A stretch of DNA of 64,000 nt from DATCMU01 sp036563245 (GCA_036563245.1 DATCMU010000050.1:62001-126000); one strand, 5' to 3'; shown: positions 35,190 through 43,720, numbered from the stretch's first letter. The notes: generated by a model from the sequence alone, not told the origin. Program-made: numbers and translations.

Positions 35190-35514
35190 TCTTGAGGCCG
35201 ATCTTCTATCCCGTGCGGCAGGCCGCTTGCAGCGCATCCGCGACAGCCGGGAAACCAATGTCGGCGAGTTGAACGAGGCCCTGCTGTTCAACCGGCGGAT
35301 CTGGACCGTGTTCATGACGTCGGTCACCGACGAAAACTGCCCGCATGACGACATCATCCGGCAGAACATTGCCAATCTCGGCATCTTCATCATGAACCAG
35401 ACCCGCTCCATGATGGCCGAGCCGGCCCTGGAAAAGCTGGACGCGCTGATCAACATCAACCGTCAGATCGCCGCCGGCCTGCGCACGGTGCCGGAGCCTG
35501 CCACCGCCGTTTGA
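35128..35514 (+). CDS. flaF: Flagellar biosynthesis regulator FlaF
   Basis: Required for flagellin synthesis or secretion and acting with FlbT. The 128 residues contain AYQQVAQRTVAPRDLEADLLSRAAGRLQRIRD and ALLFNRRIWTVFMTSVTDENC, typical of FlaF. The ATG at 35128 lies inside flbT and is preceded by GAGGAGAGG, so the 62-nt overlap is real and implies translational coupling. A terminator follows. Confidence 0.95.
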   Translation: MQQQGALAYQQVAQRTVAPRDLEADLLSRAAGRLQRIRDSRETNVGELNEALLFNRRIWTVFMTSVTDENCPHDDIIRQNIANLGIFIMNQTRSMMAEPALEKLDALININRQIAAGLRTVPEPATAV

Positions 35515-35545
35515 AGGTAGTCCGGGACCTTCTCGGAAAATGCAG

Positions 35546-35574
35546 ACCCCCGCGCCGGCTGGCCGGGGGTTTTT
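35546..35574 (+). terminator. Rho-independent terminator of flaF
   Basis: Stem ACCCCCG / CGGGGGT with an 11-nt loop, followed by TTTT, between convergent flaF and flgL. Confidence 0.75.
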
Positions 35575-35604
35575 CGATTTCCAGGGCCCGCGTCGCGTCC
35601 GCGG

Positions 35605-37089
35605 CTATTTGAGATAATTGACCAGCGACAATTGCGCCACATTGGCTGTCGTCTGGAAGGTCGCCTGCAGTTGCGTCTGCAACGCGAGGAGTTTCATCGC
35701 AACTTCCTCGGGCGGCGCCTTCTCGATATCGTCCAGCATACCCTGCATCTGGGTTGAGTAGGTTTGAAGCCGGTCCCTGGTGTCCCCCACGGTCGCCCGG
35801 GTGAGCCCCAGCCGAAGGGAAATTGCCCGTAGCGATGCGGTCCCATCGTTGCTGTCGGCGCTTAGCCGTTGAAGTTGCCTGTCCGCCATGGCCTGGTAGC
35901 GGGCGGGCGCATCCGCGTCGCCATTGGGAAAACCCGAAATCGCCATCGCCGCCAGGTTCTTCATCAACCCCGCTATTCCGGTTTCGTTGGCCTGGACGCC
36001 GTAGCCGACGGTTGTCGACTGGTCTATGCGCGCGGCAACGCTGTTCTGGGCGCTCGGCGCGTCGCCGCCAACATACCATTGCACCGTGTTCGCGGGTGTG
36101 CCGGCGACCAGCGCCGTGGCGGTCTCGAACGGCGGCCCGTCCACGCGCATCGGCGTGCCGCCCGGGCCGTTGAAGAAATTGTCGGCCGCCGCATAGGCCG
36201 ACGCCGCGGCCAGTTTGGTGTTTGCAAGTCCCTCGATGCTGTTACCGAGTGCAGCGGCAAAATTGGCCGCCGTATCCGGACCTGCCGCTCCGATCTTGAA
36301 CTGTCCCGGCCCCGCGTCGCCACTTGTGGCCTGCAGTTCGATTGTCTCGGTGGTGCCGTCCGGCAGCTTGAGCCTGACGGAGAACACCTCCTTGTCCGCC
36401 GGCGTCCCCGAGAACTGGACGGCACTCGCAGGCGGGCTTCCTGCCGGCTGGGTCAGGGTGGCGGAAGAGCCGCTGTCCGCGAGGCCATCGATCTTGAAGC
36501 CAAAAGGATGAACGCCGTCTTCCCCGAGTGTCACCGTGTCCCCGGTCTGCGCAATGGCCAGGCGGCCCAGACCGTCAACTCCCTTGTCCGCTGCCAGCCG
36601 CTCGGCCGCGACCTGGGTGAAGCCGGCCTTTCCGCCACTGCCGTTGAGCAGGACGTCCAGCGAGGCGACGGGCGGCTGGTCCGTGGTCGAGCCGCCGAAC
36701 ATGTATCGCCCGTTGAGATCCGAGTTGAGCACATCGATGACGGACGCCAGCTGCTGTCTCGCCAGGGATGGCGCCTGCCCTGCCGTCACGCCGCCACCGG
36801 CGGCGACGCTCGACTTCGCCGCAGACTGGGTGTCGGAAAGCGCCGTCATGGCGTTGTCCAGGAAATCGAGCCTGAGGTTCACCGTCGAGATGCTGTTCTG
36901 GTAGCTGCTCATCTGGGTGAGCCGGGCCCGCAGCGAGACATCGTTGAGCGTATCGGTGCCCAGTTGCGCCAGCGAATTCGCCTTTTTTCCGGTCCCCAGT
37001 TGCACCTGCAGATTGTCCATCTCCTGCTTCATTGCGGTGATGGTGCGGGCGCTCGTGGCGATGGGAAAGAAGGAGTTGTTGACGATCAT
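35605..37089 (-). CDS. flgL: Hook-filament junction protein FlgL (HAP3)
   Basis: Joins the FlgK layer to the filament. The 494 residues have a flagellin-like N-terminus (SARTITAMKQEMDNLQVQLGTGKKANSLAQLG), the characteristic NGRYMFGGSTTDQPPV block near 130, a large variable centre, and a C-terminal coiled coil (YSTQMQGMLDDIEKAPPEEVAMKLLALQTQLQATFQTTANVAQLSLVNYL). It is 17 bp after flgK and the last gene of the flgE-flgK-flgL run. Confidence 0.95.
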   Translation of the reverse strand: MIVNNSFFPIATSARTITAMKQEMDNLQVQLGTGKKANSLAQLGTDTLNDVSLRARLTQMSSYQNSISTVNLRLDFLDNAMTALSDTQSAAKSSVAAGGGVTAGQAPSLARQQLASVIDVLNSDLNGRYMFGGSTTDQPPVASLDVLLNGSGGKAGFTQVAAERLAADKGVDGLGRLAIAQTGDTVTLGEDGVHPFGFKIDGLADSGSSATLTQPAGSPPASAVQFSGTPADKEVFSVRLKLPDGTTETIELQATSGDAGPGQFKIGAAGPDTAANFAAALGNSIEGLANTKLAAASAYAAADNFFNGPGGTPMRVDGPPFETATALVAGTPANTVQWYVGGDAPSAQNSVAARIDQSTTVGYGVQANETGIAGLMKNLAAMAISGFPNGDADAPARYQAMADRQLQRLSADSNDGTASLRAISLRLGLTRATVGDTRDRLQTYSTQMQGMLDDIEKAPPEEVAMKLLALQTQLQATFQTTANVAQLSLVNYLK

Positions 37090-37106
37090 GGACGAACCTC
37101 GCCTGC

Positions 37107-38954
37107 CTAGATCTGCATGAGCTTGTTGATCAGTTCCTGCACGACCGAGATCACGCGCGCCCCGGCCGCATAGGCATTCTGCAGCTCCATCAGCCGCGCC
37201 ATTTCCTCATCGACATTGACCCCGTAGCTCGCGTCCAGGCGCTGGCTGACAGCGTCGAGAACGACCTGCTGCGTGTCCTTCTGCGACTTGGCCTGAGAGG
37301 CCGCGTTCGCCTGGAAATTGAGCACTTGCGCGATCATCGATTGCGGCGAGCCGCTCATCGTGCTGCCGCCGAGATCGGCGGCCGTTGCGGAGGTCATCTC
37401 GAAGCCCGATTGGCGCAGGGCATCGGCCAGAAAGCTTGCGCGCGCCTGGTCGCCGAGCGACCCGCCGGCCTGGTATTGCACCAGCAGCTTGTCATTTGCC
37501 GCGATCTGCGGATTGACGGTGATCCGGGCCGCAAAGCCGCGCTGCTGGGTCGCCCCGTCAAGGCTGCCCGTATAGGGCGTGCCGCCTGCATCAACGAAAA
37601 GAGGCAGCGCCAGTGCGCCCGACTGACTGCCGGTTGCCGTCGTTGCCGTCAAAAGGGCTGTGACGTCGGTCGTGCCAGCCGCCCCGTCATCAAGCACCTG
37701 CAGCACGCCGCCCGACGGACTGGAGACCGCAAGGCCCGGCCCAAGGGCAGTCTGCAGCGCCGCCGCAACGCTTGCCGCTCCAGCGGAGAAGTTCACCCCG
37801 ATCACCCGCTGCCCATCACCTGCGACAAAGTCCATCGGCAGCTTTGTCGTATCGTCCACCCGTACGACCTTGACCGATCTGGCAACGCCGCCATCCGAAT
37901 ATTGCACGGTGAAGCTGTCGCCGGGCTGGACAGCCGAAAGATCGACCTGGAACCCGCTCGCCGCCCCCGACGAAGCCGCGCTACCCTGGGTGGTGACTGT
38001 GGAAAGCGACTTGGCGAGAGCACCCGCCACCGCGTCCAGCTGCCCCTGTGCCTGCACAAGCGTATCGTCGCGCAGCTTGAGCAGGGCACCGAGTTGCCCC
38101 GATTGCACGATGTCCTGGCCGACCATGTCCATGTCGAACCCGGAAGGCGTCGTCAGCGTGAGCGTGCCCACGCTTTGGCCGGTCGCCCCGCCCAGCAGCG
38201 TATTCGGCGACATCGCACCGCCGCTGTCGAATCGAAACACCGGGCTGGTGGTTCCATCGATCAGCCCCACCCCGGACCGCGTCATCAATGACACCGTGCC
38301 GTTGGTTTTGTACGTCGCCTTGACGTCGAGAACCTGCGAGATCTGGGTGACCAGCCGGTCGCGCTGGTCCATCAGGGCCGCTTTCGACGCGGTATCCCCC
38401 GCCTCCGTCGCCAGCTTCTGGTTCACCGTCGCCAGCGAGCCGAATGCCTGGTTCAGGCTGGAGACCGCATTGCCGATCTGGTTCTCGGTTTCCTGCCGAA
38501 GGCCCTGGACGTCGCCCGAGAGCGCGTTCAGCGTTGACGCCAGCGTATGGGCGCTCGCAAGCGTGTTCGCCCGCGCCGTGGGATCGTCGGGGCTGGTGGC
38601 CATGGTCTGCAGTGCGGTGTCGAAGTTCCCGAACACGGTGTCCAGCGAACCGGCCGACCCCGGCGTGCCCAGATAAGTCTGCAGCCGGTCGAGAAAACTG
38701 GCAATGGTGTCGGCATAGCCGGAGTCCGCGACCCCGGCCGTGTAGTGTTGCTGGACCGATTCATCGAAGGCGCGCTGAACGCCGGCGACCCGAGCAGACG
38801 AGGCGGCGCCGTTCAGGTCGCTGACGACGTTGAGCGACTCGCGATTGTACCCCGCCGTCCCCGCGTTCGAGACGTTGCGGGACAGAACCTCGAGCCCGCT
38901 CTGGGCGACGTTCATGCCCGACAGGGCATTCGAAAGGGTTACACCGAGCCCCAT
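37107..38954 (-). CDS. flgK: Hook-filament junction protein FlgK (HAP1)
   Basis: First junction protein on the distal hook end. The 615 residues have the N-terminus ALSGMNVAQSGLEVLSRNVSNAGTAGYNRESLNV, the helical region with LASTLNALSGDVQGLRQETENQIGNAVSSLN, and the C-terminal SYGVNVDEEMARLMELQNAYAAGARVISVVQELINKLMQI. It follows flgE by 31 bp. Confidence 0.96.
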   Translation of the reverse strand: MGLGVTLSNALSGMNVAQSGLEVLSRNVSNAGTAGYNRESLNVVSDLNGAASSARVAGVQRAFDESVQQHYTAGVADSGYADTIASFLDRLQTYLGTPGSAGSLDTVFGNFDTALQTMATSPDDPTARANTLASAHTLASTLNALSGDVQGLRQETENQIGNAVSSLNQAFGSLATVNQKLATEAGDTASKAALMDQRDRLVTQISQVLDVKATYKTNGTVSLMTRSGVGLIDGTTSPVFRFDSGGAMSPNTLLGGATGQSVGTLTLTTPSGFDMDMVGQDIVQSGQLGALLKLRDDTLVQAQGQLDAVAGALAKSLSTVTTQGSAASSGAASGFQVDLSAVQPGDSFTVQYSDGGVARSVKVVRVDDTTKLPMDFVAGDGQRVIGVNFSAGAASVAAALQTALGPGLAVSSPSGGVLQVLDDGAAGTTDVTALLTATTATGSQSGALALPLFVDAGGTPYTGSLDGATQQRGFAARITVNPQIAANDKLLVQYQAGGSLGDQARASFLADALRQSGFEMTSATAADLGGSTMSGSPQSMIAQVLNFQANAASQAKSQKDTQQVVLDAVSQRLDASYGVNVDEEMARLMELQNAYAAGARVISVVQELINKLMQI

Positions 38955-38985
38955 TCATTCGCCTCCTGGGCGCCGCGACCCGCCC

Positions 38986-40359
38986 CTAGCGGATCATGTT
39001 GAGCGCCTGCTGCAGCATCTGGTCCGAGGTCGAGACGATCTTGGTGCCCGCCGCATAGGCCTGCTGGGTAACGATCAGCTTGGTGAATTCCTGCGATATG
39101 TCGGTATTCGAGGATTCAAGAGACGAGCCGACCACTCCGCCATTGGTGTTGATGATCGCGCCACCGGACTCCGAAGTCGCCTGATAGATGCCGCCGTTCA
39201 TCTGCTTGAGCTGGTTGGCCGCGTTGAAATCGGCGGTGACGACCTGGCTGAGCTCGACCTGCTGGCCATTCGAGTAGGATGCGACGATCCGGCCGCTGTC
39301 ATTCACCGCGACCGAGGTGAATTCGCCCGCCGGATAGCCGTTCTGGGTGAGCTGGGTCACCTTTGATGTGCCATTGCTGTCGGAGAACTGGGTGACCCCC
39401 GCCGCTCCGTGCAGCAGCTTGACGTCGCCGATGGCCGTGCCGTTCACGGTAAGGCCGGGAATCGTCGTCGAGGAAATCGCGGGATTGAGCGAGCCGTTGG
39501 CGCCGAACGTGTAGTCGACGCCAGCATTGGTCCACATCGGATCGGTGCCGGTCGCCGTGCTGTCGGACAGGTAGAACAGGTTCCACGTGTCCGACCCGCC
39601 GGTGGCCGCGCTGTCGACCTTCGCCCAACGCAATTGGACATTGGCCTGAGAGCCGTTCGGGGCGTAGACCGAGATCGCGCCCCCGGAAGTCGACTGCTTG
39701 AGGAACGTGTCCGAGTCCGCGGCCGAGATGACGCCGGTGCCCGCCGTGGTGGGATCGGCGGCGTAGTCGGCCGGCGCAAGCAGTTCGCTGCCGGCGACCG
39801 CGGGGTCGTAGGACGCGTTCTTGGGCAATTGCGGGAGATTGAGCTGATAGTTGATCGTGGTCGTCGGCTCTGCGGGAAGAAATGCGTTCGAGAGCCTGAT
39901 GACCTCGGGAACCGACCCCGAGATATTGCCGGTGCTGGCGTCAACCGGCAGCCCCTTGAGATAGTAGCCGGCGCCGTTGACCAGATAACCGTCCTTGTCG
40001 ACGCTGAAATCGCCGCGACGGGTATAGTAGTCCGCACCGCCGAACACCGCGCCGCCGTCGTTCTCGCCGATCTTGTTCTCCACCACGAAGAACCCCGAGC
40101 CATTGATGGCCATGTAGGTATCCTGCGCCGCCGCCTTGATGTCGCCCTGCACATCGTTGGTCGAGCGCGAGAACCCGAGCACGGCGCCGGGCACCTGCTG
40201 CTTGGTGGGCAGGTCCGGGATCATGTCCAGGAAGTCCGTTTCGGTGCGCTTGTATCCAGTGGTCTGCGAATTGGCGATATTGCCGGAAATGTTCTCGAGC
40301 GCGAAAGACTGCGCCTGCAAGCCCGTCACCGCCGTCGCCAGAGCCCCGTAAATCCCCAT
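38986..40359 (-). CDS. flgE: Flagellar hook protein FlgE
   Basis: Hook subunit. The 457 residues have the N-terminal signature MGIYGALATAVTGLQAQSFALENISGNIANSQTTGYKRTETDF, the FlgEFG block GSGFFVVENKI...YTRRGDFSVDKDGYLVN, and the C-terminus SSNTDISQEFTKLIVTQQAYAAGTKIVSTSDQMLQQALNMIR. I chose the ATG at 40359, which has AAGGAG 6 nt upstream, over an in-frame ATG six codons earlier. It heads flgE-flgK-flgL behind a near-perfect sigma-54 promoter. Confidence 0.97.
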   Translation of the reverse strand: MGIYGALATAVTGLQAQSFALENISGNIANSQTTGYKRTETDFLDMIPDLPTKQQVPGAVLGFSRSTNDVQGDIKAAAQDTYMAINGSGFFVVENKIGENDGGAVFGGADYYTRRGDFSVDKDGYLVNGAGYYLKGLPVDASTGNISGSVPEVIRLSNAFLPAEPTTTINYQLNLPQLPKNASYDPAVAGSELLAPADYAADPTTAGTGVISAADSDTFLKQSTSGGAISVYAPNGSQANVQLRWAKVDSAATGGSDTWNLFYLSDSTATGTDPMWTNAGVDYTFGANGSLNPAISSTTIPGLTVNGTAIGDVKLLHGAAGVTQFSDSNGTSKVTQLTQNGYPAGEFTSVAVNDSGRIVASYSNGQQVELSQVVTADFNAANQLKQMNGGIYQATSESGGAIINTNGGVVGSSLESSNTDISQEFTKLIVTQQAYAAGTKIVSTSDQMLQQALNMIR

Positions 40360-40488
40360 GGTCCACTCCTTGCCCAATCTCGGCCGCCCGGCATGTGCCG
40401 CGGCAAGGCCATACGCGTTACACTCCGTCCGGTCCGCGTGACGCGATTCCGGATGCCGGGCACGATGCGGCCCGCTCGCTCACGACGA

Positions 40489-40504
40489 TGCAAACGCAGT
40501 GCCA
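40489..40504 (-). promoter_or_regulatory. Sigma-54 promoter of the flgE operon
   Basis: On the minus strand TGGCAC-TGCGT-TTGCA, a full match to the consensus TGGCAC-N5-TTGCA, with GG and GC exactly 10 nt apart. Transcription should start near 40478, giving a leader of about 118 nt before flgE. Confidence 0.88.
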
Positions 40505-40590
40505 GATCAGATGAGCATTGATTCAAAAGGGAAAATCGGCTTCGCACTTCGCGTCCGTAGCGAACAGCCGGCAAGTCCGACCCTGTCATG

Positions 40591-40605
40591 CGGCAGAACT
40601 TGCCG
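40591..40605. promoter_or_regulatory. FlbD-type enhancer candidate upstream of flgE
   Basis: CGGCAG-AAC-TTGCCG, one mismatch from CGGCAA-N3-TTGCCG, 86 bp upstream of the flgE -24 element. It is the third late flagellar promoter with this palindrome at enhancer distance. Confidence 0.58.
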
Positions 40606-40694
40606 ACCCAGCGGATGCTTGTGCGCGGATCGGCGATGGTCTAAACGCTCGATCCATCCCTGTTTCCACCCCGAAGCCACCGCGGATCGCCCCG

Positions 40695-41564
40695 ATGCTG
40701 TTCGAAAATGCCGATGACTTCGTGAACGCGTCCCGCCATGCGGTCACCGTGTTCGGAATGGCCGGGGTGGGCAAGACACGCCTCAGCGCGCTTCTGCGCC
40801 GCAATCGCTGGTTCCATTTCTCGGTCGATTATCGCATCGGCACCCGCTACATGGGCGAGTACATCGTCGACAATTTCAAGCGCGAGGCGATGAAGAGCCC
40901 ATTCCTCGCCGAACTGCTGCGCTCGGATTCGATCTACATTTCCTCCAACATCACGTTCGACAATCTCGAGCCGTTGTCGACCTATCTCGGCACACCCGGA
41001 AATCCGGAAAAAGGGGGGTTGCCCTTTGCCGAGTACCAGCGCCGCCAGGAGCAGCACCGGATCGCCGAACTCTATGCGTTGCAGGACGTTCCCTACTTCA
41101 TCGAGAGGGCGAAGGCGCTCTACGGCTACGATGATTTCATTGCGGATACCGGTGGCTCGCTGATCGAGGTCATTGATCCCGCCGATGCCGACGATCCGAT
41201 CGTCAACACGCTGTCCGATCACACGACCCTCATCTACCTGCGCGGCACGGACGACGACGCGCATCGGCTGATCGAGCGGTTCAAGCGCCACCCCAAGCCC
41301 ATGTATTACCGGCCGGAATTTCTGGCCCGCAAGTGGTCCGAATTCAAGAAGCTGAGCGGCGTGGACAAGGACGACGAGGTCGACCCGGCCGGCTTTGCCG
41401 CCTGGGGCTTCGAGGCGCTGCTGGAAGACCGCCTGCCCCGCTATCAGGCGCTGGCCGATCGGTACGGCTACACTGTCGAGGCCGCGGAGCTTTCCACGGT
41501 TCGTGACGGCAACGACTTTCTTGGGCTCATGCGAAAGGCGATCGCAGGCCGTCGCGCCGCCTGA
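40695..41564 (+). CDS. P-loop ATPase of unknown function
   Basis: The 289 residues start with a Walker A motif at about 21-28 (GMAGVGKT), then a conserved-looking FHFSVDYRIGTRYMGEYIVDNFKREAM region. A later stretch, TTLIYLRGTDDDAHRLIERFKRHPKPMYY, resembles the distal part of a nucleoside/shikimate-kinase-like fold, where a nucleotide-monophosphate kinase would carry its lid. No membrane segment or signal is seen. I chose the ATG at 40695; in-frame codons upstream look non-coding. It is followed by metA 203 bp later. I recognise it only as a P-loop NTPase of the kind annotated simply as ATPase in alphaproteobacteria; the substrate is unknown. Confidence 0.75.
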   Translation: MLFENADDFVNASRHAVTVFGMAGVGKTRLSALLRRNRWFHFSVDYRIGTRYMGEYIVDNFKREAMKSPFLAELLRSDSIYISSNITFDNLEPLSTYLGTPGNPEKGGLPFAEYQRRQEQHRIAELYALQDVPYFIERAKALYGYDDFIADTGGSLIEVIDPADADDPIVNTLSDHTTLIYLRGTDDDAHRLIERFKRHPKPMYYRPEFLARKWSEFKKLSGVDKDDEVDPAGFAAWGFEALLEDRLPRYQALADRYGYTVEAAELSTVRDGNDFLGLMRKAIAGRRAA

Positions 41565-41635
41565 GCGGCGTACTGGCCGGGGCGGTCGCCGGAAAACCGA
41601 CAAGAGCCCGACTGAAAGCCATTTCCGGGGGAGTC

Positions 41636-41688
41636 CATGCCCATCCGCATCCCAGACCACCTTCCCGCCCGCAAGGTCCTCGAGGCCG
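41636..41688 (+). repeat. Direct repeat, copy 1 (duplicated 5' end of metA)
   Basis: 53 nt identical to 41767-41819, starting with the C before ATG and covering the first 17 codons of metA. It is preceded by a Shine-Dalgarno-like CCGGGGGA that also recurs before the second copy. Its right edge abuts a palindromic element at 41689 exactly. Confidence 0.98.
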
Positions 41689-41765
41689 CACCTGTCCCCG
41701 AAAAGTGGACGCCGGTTTTCGGACAGGGACAGGTGTCACACAGAACCCGAGGCCGGGGGAACTGA
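41637..41765 (+). CDS. 42-codon upstream ORF of metA (duplicated metA start read into the palindrome)
   Basis: ATG 41637 to TGA 41763-41765. The first 17 residues are identical to the MetA N-terminus (MPIRIPDHLPARKVLEA). The remaining 25 are encoded by the palindromic element and the 31 nt after it (PVPEKWTPVFGQGQ...). It has the better-placed Shine-Dalgarno of the two copies (CCGGGGGAGTCC-ATG) and ends 2 nt before the metA ATG, so ribosomes could reinitiate on metA. It may be a genuine leader peptide or only the relic of the former metA start; the sequence cannot decide. Confidence 0.45.
   Translation: MPIRIPDHLPARKVLEAAPVPEKWTPVFGQGQVSHRTRGRGN
41689..41735. repeat. Dispersed palindrome, short form, copy 5 (inside the metA 5' duplication)
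   Basis: 47 bp with a perfect 10-bp outer stem CACCTGTCCC / GGGACAGGTG and inner stem CGAAAA / TTTTCG around GTGGACGCCGG. The inner core is the one shared with copies 1, 3 and 4; the outer stem has a wholly different but still complementary sequence. It lies precisely between the two copies of the metA 5' end. Confidence 0.85.
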
Positions 41766-41766
41766 T

Positions 41767-41819
41767 CATGCCCATCCGCATCCCAGACCACCTTCCCGCC
41801 CGCAAGGTCCTCGAGGCCG
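41767..41819 (+). repeat. Direct repeat, copy 2 (functional 5' end of metA)
   Basis: 53 nt identical to 41636-41688; the distance between the copies is 131 bp. It contains the start codon and first codons of the intact metA frame. Confidence 0.98.
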
Positions 41820-42709
41820 AGGGCGTCAACGTCATGGATTCGACGCGCGCCGCGCGCCAGGACATCCGTCCGCTGCAGATCGGTCTTCTGAACCTGATGC
41901 CGAACAAGCAGCGGACCGAAACCCAGTTCGCCCGCCTGATCGGCGCCACCCCGCTTCAGGTCGATCTCACCCTGATCCGCATTTCGGACCACAAGTCGAA
42001 GAACACTTCCGAAGCCTATCTCAAGACCTTCTACCAGCGATGGGAGGACGTTCGGCGGCTCAAGTTCGACGGGTTCATCGTGACCGGTGCCCCGATCGCT
42101 CACCTGCCGTTCGAGGAGGTGCGCTACTGGCCCGAAATGGTCGAGATCATGGACTGGACCCAGACCAACGTGCATTCGCCGCTGTTCATCTGCTGGGGCG
42201 TGCAGGCCGCGCTCTATCATTTTCACGGCGTCACGCGACGCCGGCGGGCCGAAAAGGCGGTGGGCATCTATCGTCACCAGAACATTAAGCCACGCTCGCC
42301 ATACCTTCGCGGTTTCTCCGACGATTTTGCCATTCCCGTCTCGCGCTACAACGACATCGACCGCGATACGCTGCCCGCCGACGGATCCCTGGAGGTTCTG
42401 ATCGACAGCGACGAAGTGGGCATCTGCATGCTCGAGGACCACAAATACCGGGCCCTCTACATGCTCAACCACTTCGAATACGACAACAATTCGCTGGCGG
42501 ATGAATATGCGCGCGACGCAAAGGCCGGTCTCGACCCGGCCTTGCCGGTCAATTATTTCCCCGACAACGATCCCGCAAAGGCACCGCTCAACACCTGGCG
42601 AGCCACCGCGCACCTGTTTTTCCAGAACTGGATCAACGAGATATACCAGTCGACGCCATATGACATGGACATGATCGGCACGGCCGAGGTGACTGGCGCC
42701 GCGGTCTGA
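41768..42709 (+). CDS. metA: Homoserine O-acyltransferase (MetA)
   Basis: Activates homoserine with an acyl group in methionine synthesis. The 313 residues have the glutamine-amidotransferase-like fold with nucleophile Cys142 (LFICWGVQAALYHFHG), the LNLMPNKQRTETQFARL block, and the catalytic His/Glu region near YRHQNIKPRSPYLRGFSDDF. At position 111, which separates acetyl- (Glu) from succinyl-transferring (Gly) enzymes, it has Ala (TGAPIAHLPFEEV), so donor choice is unclear. The ATG at 41768 follows CCGGGGGAACTGATC. The 5' end is duplicated 131 bp upstream around a palindrome. No SAM-II riboswitch is recognisable before it. Confidence 0.94.
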   Translation: MPIRIPDHLPARKVLEAEGVNVMDSTRAARQDIRPLQIGLLNLMPNKQRTETQFARLIGATPLQVDLTLIRISDHKSKNTSEAYLKTFYQRWEDVRRLKFDGFIVTGAPIAHLPFEEVRYWPEMVEIMDWTQTNVHSPLFICWGVQAALYHFHGVTRRRRAEKAVGIYRHQNIKPRSPYLRGFSDDFAIPVSRYNDIDRDTLPADGSLEVLIDSDEVGICMLEDHKYRALYMLNHFEYDNNSLADEYARDAKAGLDPALPVNYFPDNDPAKAPLNTWRATAHLFFQNWINEIYQSTPYDMDMIGTAEVTGAAV

Positions 42710-42865
42710 TCGACCTTTTTCCGCCGGTGTTCACCATTTCTTTGCCTTGTGGCGCAACGATTCGGCCAAGGACGACACGCGGGCCGGATGCGCCGAATGC
42801 GTCGGCGGCATCCGCGGAGTGAGTTTTCATGGCCCCGCGCGCCGTCGTAGCGACGAGGCCGATCC

Positions 42866-43168
42866 ATGTATGACCCCGGACTGTTCGATCCAGCCCAGCA
42901 AGGCGCCGACCTGCACAGGGCGCTCGCGGGGCTGACGCGTGAGGCCGGCAGGCTCCCGCCCGGCACCCGCGAAACCGCGCTCGATCACATCGCCTGGCTC
43001 GACGCTCAGGTGACGCGTCTTGACGCTGATACCGCCAGCAGGTTCCACGGCGGCAAGGGAGCGAGCATCGGCCTCATCGATACCCTGCAGCACGCCTGGC
43101 ACGATCTTGCAGGCGATATCGCACGTGCCGAACGGGATATCCGGCGCGAGCTGTCCCTGGTGCGCTGA
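42866..43168 (+). CDS. Small unknown helical protein
   Basis: Not recognised. The 100 residues are mostly alpha-helical and charged (LHRALAGLTREAGRLPPG, LDHIAWLDAQVTRLDADTASRF, LQHAWHDLAGDIARAERDIRRELSLV), with no signal, membrane helix or cysteine. Third-position G/C bias resembles real genes of the region, and it is the best frame in the gap between metA and feoA. The gene is isolated, so context gives no clue. Confidence 0.5.
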   Translation: MYDPGLFDPAQQGADLHRALAGLTREAGRLPPGTRETALDHIAWLDAQVTRLDADTASRFHGGKGASIGLIDTLQHAWHDLAGDIARAERDIRRELSLVR

Positions 43169-43289
43169 ACACCCGACGGCACCCCGCACCACTTGCGACA
43201 GAGTCGAGCCGACTGAACCGCTCATGCAGTCCCGAACGGCAATCGACCCTGCCCGCAAATAGTCCGAATTGGCATCTGAAAGCCCCAAG

Positions 43290-43304
43290 TCTTCGAACCG
43301 TTCC
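43290..43304. promoter_or_regulatory. Possible Irr-type (ICE) box upstream of feoA
   Basis: TTCGAA-CCG-TTCCAG contains the core GAA-N3-TTC of the rhizobial iron-control element (TTAGAA-N3-TTCTAA) but differs at several outer positions. It is 116 bp upstream of feoA. It is included because iron control is expected here; support is weak. Confidence 0.25.
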
Positions 43305-43419
43305 AGGAAATGCCGCTACTCTTTGGAACCAGTCCAGACTACGGGAAATATTTGCATTCTCTTGTTGACCGGAGGTTGCCGGCGCGCCACATGTGACGCT
43401 GCACCTCGGGATCGCGCGT

Positions 43420-43707
43420 ATGTCCATAGTCGTCACCAACACCCAACATGCTCCGGCCTCGCAACCCCTCGGCCACGCACCGCGCGGCTATCGGGGCAGG
43501 ATTTGCGCCATCGAGGTGCTGGACATGCGAAGCGGTCTGCCTTGCGACGAAATCGAGCGTCGCCTGATCGAGCTTGGTTTTGTCGAAGGCGCGGCCGTCG
43601 AAATCCTTCATGAAGGTGCGTTCGGCCGAGATCCCATCGCCGTTCGGGTCAACGGGGCGACCGTGGCGTTGAGGCGTCGCGAAGCCATGTCCATTCTCGT
43701 CGCCTGA
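43420..43707 (+). CDS. feoA: Ferrous iron transport accessory protein FeoA
   Basis: Small SH3-like cytoplasmic partner of FeoB. The 95 residues have the FeoA core: VLDMRSGLPCDEIERRLIELGFVEGAAVEILHEGAFGRDPIAVRVNGATVALRRREAMSILV. I chose the ATG at 43420; an in-frame ATG nine codons upstream is possible. It is 13 bp before feoB and forms an operon with it. No feoC follows. Confidence 0.92.
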   Translation: MSIVVTNTQHAPASQPLGHAPRGYRGRICAIEVLDMRSGLPCDEIERRLIELGFVEGAAVEILHEGAFGRDPIAVRVNGATVALRRREAMSILVA

Positions 43708-43720
43708 CGGATATCAGTCC

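Larger units (their letters stand above)
40360..40694. other. flgE / P-loop gene intergenic region
   Basis: 335 bp between divergent genes. It holds the flgE leader (about 118 nt), a sigma-54 promoter and an FlbD-type palindrome, listed separately. No open frame here looks coding, and no promoter for the plus-strand P-loop gene was recognised. Confidence 0.6.

Noticed and set aside
41565..41636. SAM-II or SAM-V riboswitch before metA
   Set aside because: The 72 bp after the P-loop gene contain only a short GTCG/CCGAC pairing; the conserved pseudoknot sequence of SAM-II/SAM-V aptamers is not found.
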